From Motacilla alba alba (lineage: Eukaryota; Chordata; Aves; Passeriformes; Motacillidae): DNA of 64,000 nt. Location: contig NW_024037374.1 in assembly GCF_015832195.1 (NCBI RefSeq), forward strand, positions 5,185,331-5,249,330, written 5' to 3'. Numbering within the stretch: the first letter of the stretch is position 1; each line of letters starts with the position of its first letter. The translations under genes were made by a program, and so were the position numbers. The notes under the pieces were generated by a model. It did no database searches, had not been told where the DNA came from, and worked only from the letters and a program-made list of their open reading frames with translations. Below are positions 57,718 through 64,000 of the stretch, one piece after another.

Positions 57718-58797
57718 ATGGTTTCTACACGGTCAAAAACTGTGGCTGGTATAAGTGTAAGTGTAGGTGACCAAGTCGAGCCCTCCAAAAAGGATGAGTC
57801 TATACAGACTCATCCCTGCCCAGAGTGTTTGAGCTTATCAGTGGCTTCAGGGAGTGTTTTGGAGGAGACCTACCTGTGCTGTGAACAGGTGAACAACCTC
57901 CTTTCACTGGTGGCTGAGGTTAGGGAGGAAGTTGAAAGGTTAAGGAGTATCAGGGAAAGTGAAAGAGAAATAGACTGGTGGAGTTCAGCCCTTCCGTCTT
58001 TAAGGGAGGCCTCTGACCGAGAGACTGAGGACTTATATGCCTCCCGCTCTCAGGCAATAGAAGGGCACCTGGTAGATGAAGAGGAGTGGAAATGGGTCCC
58101 CATTTGGGGACGTAATAACAGAAACTCCTCCCCATCTCCATCATCCAGCCAGGTACCACTTCAGAATAAGTATGAGGTCCTGGATCTAGAGACCCAACTA
58201 GATGATTTAGAAGAAAATTGTCTGCCCAGTGAGCCCCCCAATTATGACCCATCTGTGAGACGGATCACTACCTCTAACATCAAGAAAAGAAGGGTAATTG
58301 TAGTGGATGATTCCCTTCTGAAGGGAACTGAGGGCCCCATATGTCGACCAGACCCATCCCACAGAGAGGTCTGTTGCCTCCCTGGGGCCCGGGTACAAAA
58401 TATCACTGAGAGACTTCCTGGGCTGATTCAGCCCTCTGATTATTACCCACTGCTGATACTCCAGGCTGGCAGTGATGAGATTGAAAACAGGAGTGTCAAG
58501 GCAATTAGAAAGGACTTTAGGGTACTGGGTCAGGTAGTTGATAAGGCAGGAGCACAGGTAGTGTTCTGCTCAGTCCCTTTGGTGGCGGAGGAAAATGATG
58601 AAAAAAACAGGAGAATCCGCATCACCAACAAGTGGCTTAAGGGTTGGTGTCATCGGCAAAATTTTGGATTCTTTGATCATGGGGAAACTTTTACAGCATC
58701 TGCTCTGCTGGAACCAGATGGGATACATCTCTCTGTTAAGGGCAAAAGGTTTTTAGCTCATGAACTGGCAGACCTCATTGAGAGGGCTTTAAACTAG
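57718..58797 (+). CDS. CR1 ORF1 protein, intact, with SGNH-esterase-like domain
   Basis: 359 codons, uninterrupted. The N-terminus has a CPEC..CEQV Cys pattern (about residues 32-60) that may form a zinc-binding fold, followed by a coiled-coil region rich in LVAEVREEVERLRS (about 63-90). The C-terminal half (about 195-358) is the CR1 esterase-like domain. The block-I nucleophile serine is in VVDDSLLKGTE, block III reads LQAGSDE, and block V DGIHLS supplies the Asp-His pair. The first residue of the GDSL core is Asp here where I would expect Gly. In related LINEs this protein binds nucleic acid and aids retrotransposition. ORF2 follows immediately. Confidence 0.9.
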   Translation: MVSTRSKTVAGISVSVGDQVEPSKKDESIQTHPCPECLSLSVASGSVLEETYLCCEQVNNLLSLVAEVREEVERLRSIRESEREIDWWSSALPSLREASDRETEDLYASRSQAIEGHLVDEEEWKWVPIWGRNNRNSSPSPSSSQVPLQNKYEVLDLETQLDDLEENCLPSEPPNYDPSVRRITTSNIKKRRVIVVDDSLLKGTEGPICRPDPSHREVCCLPGARVQNITERLPGLIQPSDYYPLLILQAGSDEIENRSVKAIRKDFRVLGQVVDKAGAQVVFCSVPLVAEENDEKNRRIRITNKWLKGWCHRQNFGFFDHGETFTASALLEPDGIHLSVKGKRFLAHELADLIERALN

Positions 58798-58799
58798 GT

Positions 58800-61626
58800 T
58801 TGAAGGGGGAAGGGGATGCAAGCAGGCCGAAGGGTTGCAAGGCTAAGCTAGGGGTGAAGTCAGTAGCCCAGCTGAGGTGCATGTATACCAATGCATGCAG
58901 CTTGGGCAACAAACAAGAAGAGCTGGAGGCCATGGTGCAACTGCAGAGCTATGATGCAGTTGCCATCATGGAAACATGGTGGGACGACTCACATAACTGG
59001 AGTACTGCACTGGATGGCTACAAGCTCTTCAGAAGAGACAGGAAAGGAAGAAGAGGTGGAGGGGTGGCCCTTTATACTAAGCAGACTTTTGATGCCATAG
59101 AAATTGAAGCTAAGGAAGATGGAGCTGAATGTCTATGGGTAAGAATTAAGGGGAAGGCCAACAAGGCTGACACCCGACTGGGAGTCTGTTATCGCCCACC
59201 CAACCAGGAAGAAGAGGTAGATGACTTATTCTATAAGCAGCTAGGTCATGTTTCAGGATCATCAGCCCTTGTTCTTGTGGGTGACTTCAACCTACCAGAC
59301 ATCTGCTGGGAACTTAATACAGCAGAAAAGAGGCAGTCCAGGAAATTCTTAGAGTGTATGGAGGACAACTTTTTGTCGCAGCTGGTGGGTGAACCCACCA
59401 GGGGAGGGACTATGTTAGATCTGCTGTTTGAAAATAGAGATGGGCTGGTGGGAGATGTGGTGGTTGGAGGTCGCTTGGGGCAAAGCGATCATGAAATAAT
59501 AGAGTTCTCAATATTTGGTGAAGTCAGGAGGAGCACCAGTAAGGCTCTTACATTGGACTTCCAGAGGGCAGACTTTGGCCTGTGTAGGAGACTTATTCGG
59601 AGCATCCCTTGGGAAGCAGCCCTTAAAAACAAAGGAGTTCAGGAAAGATGGGCATGCCTCAAAACAGAGATCTTGAGGGCACAGGAGCAGACTGTCCCTG
59701 TGTGCCAAAAGATAAGTCAACGGGGTAAACGTCTAGCCTGGCTGGGCAAGGAGGTTTTAGAGGAACTCAGGAATGAAAAGAGGATGTATCAGCTTTGGAA
59801 GGAGGGTCAGGTCTCTAAGGAAGTATTCAAGAGGGCTGCTAGAGCATGCAGGAAAAAAATTAGGGAGGCCAAAGCTCAGTTTGAACTTAGAATGGCAACT
59901 TCTGTAAAGGATAACAAAGAATGTTTTTACAAATACATTAATGCTAAAAGGAAGGGTAAGACCAGCCTTTGTTCTTTATTGGACAAAGGAGGGAACTTAG
60001 TATCTACAGATGAGGAGAAGGCAGAAGTGTTTAATGCCTACTTTGCCTCAGTTTTTAGTGGGAAGATGACTTGCTTTCAAGACACCCGCCCGCCTGGGCT
60101 GGTTGATGGTGTCAGGAAGCTGAATAGTCCCCCCATTATCCAAGAGGAAGCAGTCAAAGAACTACTGAAATGCTTGAATGTTCATAAATCTATGGGACCA
60201 GATGAGATCCACCCCAGGGTAATGAGAGAGCTGGCAGGTGAGCTTGCAAAGCCACTCTCCATCATTTATCAACAGTCCTGGCTCACTGGTGAGGTTCTGG
60301 ATGACTGGAAGCTGGCCAATGTGATACCCATTCACAAAAAGGGTGCAAAGAAGAATCCTGGTAATTATAGACCAGTCAGCCTGACCTCAGTACCAGGCAA
60401 AATAATGGAACAGTTCATATTAAGTGCCATCACACAAAATTTACAGGATGGCCAGGGTATCAGATCCAGTCAGCATGGGTTTAGGAGGGGTAGGTCATGT
60501 TTAACCAACCTGGTCACCTTTTATGACCAGGTAACCCGCCTAGTGGATGCAGGGAAGGCTGTAGATGTTGTTTATTTGGATTTCAGCAAGGCCTTTGACA
60601 CTGTCTCCCACAACAGACTCCTAGATAAGCTGGCAACCCGTGGCTTGGACAAGAGCACTCTGTGCTGGCTTAGGAACTGGCTACATGGCTGAGCCCAGAG
60701 TGGTGGTGTGGTGCTGCATCCAGCTGGTGGCCAGTCACCAGTGGTGTCCCTCAGGGGTCTGTGCTGGGGCCAGTTCTGTTTAATATTTTTATTGATGACA
60801 TGGATGAGGGTTTAGAGTCTTTCATTAGTAAATTTGCAGATGACACTAAGCTGGGAGCGTGTGTCGATCTGTTAGAGGGACGGAGGGCTTTGCAAAGGGA
60901 CTTGGAACGGTTGGATGGATGGGCAGAATCTAATGGGATGAAGTTCAATACGTCCAAGTGCCAAGTCCTGCACTTTGGCCACAACAACGTTATAGGCTGG
61001 GGACGGTGTGGCTAGACAGTGCTCAGGTGGAAAGGGACCTGGGAGTGCTGATTGACAGTCGGCTGAACGTGAGCAAGCAGTGTGCCCAGGTGGCTAAGAA
61101 GGCCAATGGCATCCTGGCCAGTATCAGGAATAGTGTGGCCAGCAGGAGCAGGGAGGTCATTCTTCCCCTGTACTCGGCACTGGTGAGGCCACACCTTGAG
61201 TATTGTGTCCAGTTCTGGGCCCCTCAGTTTAGGAGAGACGTTGAGTTGCTTGAGCGTGTCCAAAGGAGAGCAACGAGGCTGGTGAGGGGCTTGGAACACA
61301 AGCTGTATGAAGAACGACTGAGGGAGCTGGGGTTGTTTAGCCTGGAGAAAAGGAGACTCAGAGGTGACTTTATCACTCTCTTCAACTTCCTGAAGGGTGG
61401 CTGTGGTAAGCTGGGGGTCGGTCTCTTTCTCCGGGCAACAACAGACAGAACAAGAGGACACAGTCTCAAGCTGCACCAAGGGAGATACAGGCTAGAATTC
61501 AGGAGGAAGTTTTTCACAGAAAGAGTGGTCAAATACTGGAATCATCTGCCCAGGGAGGTGGTGGAGTCACCATCCCTGGATGTGTTTAAAAAAAGACTGG
61601 ATGTGGCACTTGGTGCCATGATCTAG
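58800..61626 (+). pseudogene. CR1 ORF2 (endonuclease plus reverse transcriptase), broken
   Basis: It begins 2 nt after the ORF1 stop. The first in-frame ATG is at 58,881 (MYTNACSLG), where the endonuclease domain starts. Apurinic-type endonuclease motifs follow: METWW, GDFNLPD and SDHE (about 59,480-59,494). Reverse-transcriptase motifs include IPIHKKG, NYRPVSLTSVPGK, HGFRRGRSC, YLDFSKAFDTV, GVPQGS-V-type text and FADD at 60,833-60,844. A TGA at 60,690-60,692 and a net frame change just after it (about 60,693-60,730) end the first block. A second frame change near 60,985-61,015 precedes the C-terminal block, which runs to a TAG at 61,624-61,626. It cannot make a complete protein as it stands, but domain order and spacing are well kept. 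Confidence 0.92.
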
Positions 61627-61679
61627 TTGAGGTGTTAGAACATGGGTTGGACTCAATGATCTTTAAGGTCTCTTCCAAA

Positions 61680-61697
61680 AATTCTGTGATTCTGTGT
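61680..61697 (+). repeat. CR1 3'-terminal octamer repeat
   Basis: Two ATTCTGTG units, the usual CR1 3' end instead of poly-A. Confidence 0.85.
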
Positions 61698-61716
61698 GAG
61701 CTAGCTCAGTTTATAC

Positions 61717-62483
61717 TGTTATGTTTGCCCAGTTCTCCAATCACAAATTAAAAAAAACAAACAGAATTAAATGTAGCAGCAATTTTAATGAAGTAGTTTA
61801 GAACATAGAAAATTGAATACACTCAAAATGTTGGCAGTTCAATTTGGTTAAAATGAGGTATAATCTGGTACTTATAATAGCGCATAAGCAAAAATTACCG
61901 CGGGGTACGGAGTGCAAGGGCTTTGGGACCCCTGCCACTTCACGTACAAGGTCGTTAAGTTACAATTCCCCTTTTTATGCTGTGTACCATCACCATCTCC
62001 TCCCATTTTCAATTCGTCACAATCCTATCTCCACCCTCATCATCATCTTCATCACGCATGTGCCACCATCCCTTTTAGGTAGTCGCACCACTCTTTGGGG
62101 GTCGTCTGAGGAAGGCTTCTCCTCTTCCTCAGGTGTCCTTTATTTCACCTTTGGATTACACATGTGCACCAAGCCGGTATAATATGAGCCAAAACTAACA
62201 TTATGTAAACCAATGCCATGTTCTAACATTAAAGCAATAAATCTCATAAAATTAACATGTTCCTGATTTCCACCCAAGTTTTCCCTCTCTTTCAGATAAA
62301 TTTAGTAATACTTATCTCTCTTACTCCTTCCTGTCTTGAACACCTGCAAGAGAAAAGGGGGGGATGGATCCCTCCCCTGGAATTTCACTTTTTAACCATT
62401 TTATTATCTCCAAATATTAATTACTGTATCAATATTGATCACTGTTGCAATTTTGTCAGCACGAATCCAACCTATTTATCACA
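61717..62483 (-). mobile_element. Solo LTR, inverted-pair copy B
   Basis: A 767-bp element, on the minus strand TGTGATAAATAGG at 62,483 to CAAACATAACA at 61,717. ATAC flanks both sides (61,713-61,716 and 62,484-62,487), a clean 4-bp target duplication as in gammaretrovirus-like/ERV1 elements. It is the reverse complement of 23,305-24,075 over the full length. It lies 19 bp past the 3' end of the full-length CR1. Confidence 0.88.
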
Positions 62484-62487
62484 ATAC

Positions 62488-64000
62488 CAACCGGGTGACA
62501 TTAGTATGGCTGACGTGATGCTGCACACAGAAGCCCTCAGTGTGCAACTATAGCATACAGTAATTACATGCAGTTGGACAATCCTAGTGCTGACTTTGGA
62601 TCACCAGAAAAGTAGAACAATAGAGACTTAATGGAGAGGTCTCTGGAGGAAGTGGCCTGAAGAAGACAGCAGAAATCCCTTCTGTGTGTTTGTACAAATT
62701 ATTTAAATGCCATTTACTGAAATAGATCTTCAAATGTATCTAGCTTTTTTTGCAGATTATTTGCAAACTATGTGTATTACATAGACAGTTTCACTGAGCA
62801 TCTGAAATACAGCTGCATTTAAGTGGATTGAATCAGGGTTGGGAAGCAGTAAAATAATGCTTTTCAGGAATACCTGATATCCTGGTCCTGCAGAAATTTA
62901 TCCATTTTTTATGTCCAGATGCTTTTTAAATTAATGGGTGACCATTTAGCTGCCTAATATTTTTAATCAGAAATACAAAGACAATTTTAAACTGTAAGAG
63001 GAAAAACTCACATCTTTTGTAGCTTGAATATTTTTCTTTATTTATTTTCTGGTTTCCAATTCAGTTGTACAAATCATATTATTGGGTAATGAGAACTCAT
63101 GCTGTATAAAAATATTTAATGCTGTACTTCCAGGTTAAGACTGTTTTTTTCCTGGTACTGTTAAAAAAAAAAGAAGTCTATCTGGATTCTCTCTTCCCCA
63201 TACTCGTTATTATATGAAACTAATTTAAATATTATATTTTGACTTTACATGGTGCAATTATATTCAGAAATTCAGGGCTTTATTGTCAGATTGCTTACAT
63301 AGTTTTCTGGCTATTCTAACTTCCCACAACCACTCTTCGTAGCTATATATTTTTGCAGTAATGCATCACAGGGGTCTGTGAGAAGTTTTAATGTGAAGGA
63401 GAACCAAGATGCAAAATACACGACATACTCGACATGTTTCACATCAGAAAGTTACAGTATGCTTAGACAGAATAAAATATAAAATAAATAAACTTAACAC
63501 AACATTCTAAATCTTGGAAATCTAGTACCTGACCTTTGAGTCAGTTTGCAGGACTCTGTAAAAATGCAAATGTGAAGTCCAAGGAATAGAACAGAAGGTG
63601 TATTGGGCAGGGGTACAGAAGATTGATCTGAAGGGCAATGTAAGCAAGACTGCATCCTATAAATATAGCAGCTGCTTCTGTTGGTGCCAACATAGAGAAT
63701 TTGTGCCACCAGCTGAGTTTTCTGGGCACATTTGACCTGTATACTCTTGAGGGCTTGCGGATGTGAATGAATCTGCCCTTTGATCTTTTTTCTTTTTTGA
63801 ATGTGTGTTACCTGATCTGGTACTGTATTGTTTTATAAACAGACATGTTTCAACCGTTTGAAAGCAGTAGTTGAAAGTTAGGTTGCAATTAGGAGCTGGC
63901 TGTCAAAACAATTTACTTTCTGGTTTAAGCAAAATAGCAATAGGAACATTCAATCCACTCCTATGATACAGATTCATTTTGAATTTACAGGGTAATTTGC
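62488..64000. other. Intergenic DNA, nothing recognised
   Basis: AT-rich sequence to the end of the window with short, unsupported frames only. Confidence 0.5.

Larger units (their letters stand above)
57430..61697 (+). mobile_element. Near-full-length CR1 LINE
   Basis: About 4.2 kb with a GC-rich 5' UTR, ORF1, ORF2 and the CR1 3' terminus, two ATTCTGTG octamers ending at about 61,697. Most CR1 copies are truncated to the last few hundred bases, so this one is exceptional for the window. The 5' boundary is placed where composition rises (57,430-57,500), and the exact promoter start is not known. There is no poly-A and no target duplication, both normal for CR1. Damage is limited to a few events in ORF2. 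Confidence 0.93.

Overview
This is avian nuclear DNA, most likely from a songbird. CR1 LINE copies are present at several ages, there are many solo endogenous-retrovirus (ERV) LTRs of bird-type families, and the one host gene that can be read is a vertebrate spliceosomal gene with normal introns. Composition is AT-rich apart from one CpG island (about 21.88-22.39 kb) and the 5' end of a CR1 element (about 57.5 kb). Nothing prokaryotic, no tRNA or rRNA and no CRISPR array was seen.

One protein-coding gene is complete: SNRPB2 (U2 snRNP protein B''), minus strand. It has six coding exons between 21,903 and 14,540 and a non-coding first exon ending at 22,216. All splice junctions are GT/AG and the spliced frame gives exactly 225 codons plus a stop, the length of the human protein. 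In human, SNRPB2 lies between KIF16B and OTOR/PCSK2. No exon of those neighbours was recognised, so the remaining ~56 kb reads as intergenic.

Layout: 0-14.3 kb is intergenic with LTRs at 2.7-3.65, 4.46-5.14, 5.48-5.87, 7.45-7.85 and 11.75-12.38 kb. SNRPB2 occupies 14.33-22.39 kb and carries an ERVL-like LTR and an antisense CR1 fragment in its introns. A solo LTR at 22.44 kb lies head-to-head with the SNRPB2 promoter. It is followed by homopolymer/G-T-rich sequence, a second LTR and a CR1. From 25 to 36 kb there is scattered LTR sequence in otherwise featureless DNA. From 36.9 to 44.2 kb lies an ERV mosaic with several LTRs, a broken gag remnant, a field of degenerate GCCAG-type repeats and an imperfect direct duplication. 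From 48.04 to 49.49 kb lies a compound purine satellite (GGAA/GTGTC, then GAAA). At 52.1-53.5 kb a CR1 is split by an LTR with a clear 6-bp target duplication. At 57.4-61.7 kb lies a near-full-length CR1 with intact ORF1 and an ORF2 broken at a few points, followed within 20 bp by a solo LTR.

The main architectural points are these. Two copies of one LTR family lie in direct orientation either side of SNRPB2. Two copies of another lie in inverted orientation 38 kb apart. Several LTRs abut CR1 3' ends. The purine satellite is dense in ETS-like GGAA cores. I found no convincing new gene system. The interest is in repeat architecture around a housekeeping gene and in the unusually complete CR1.
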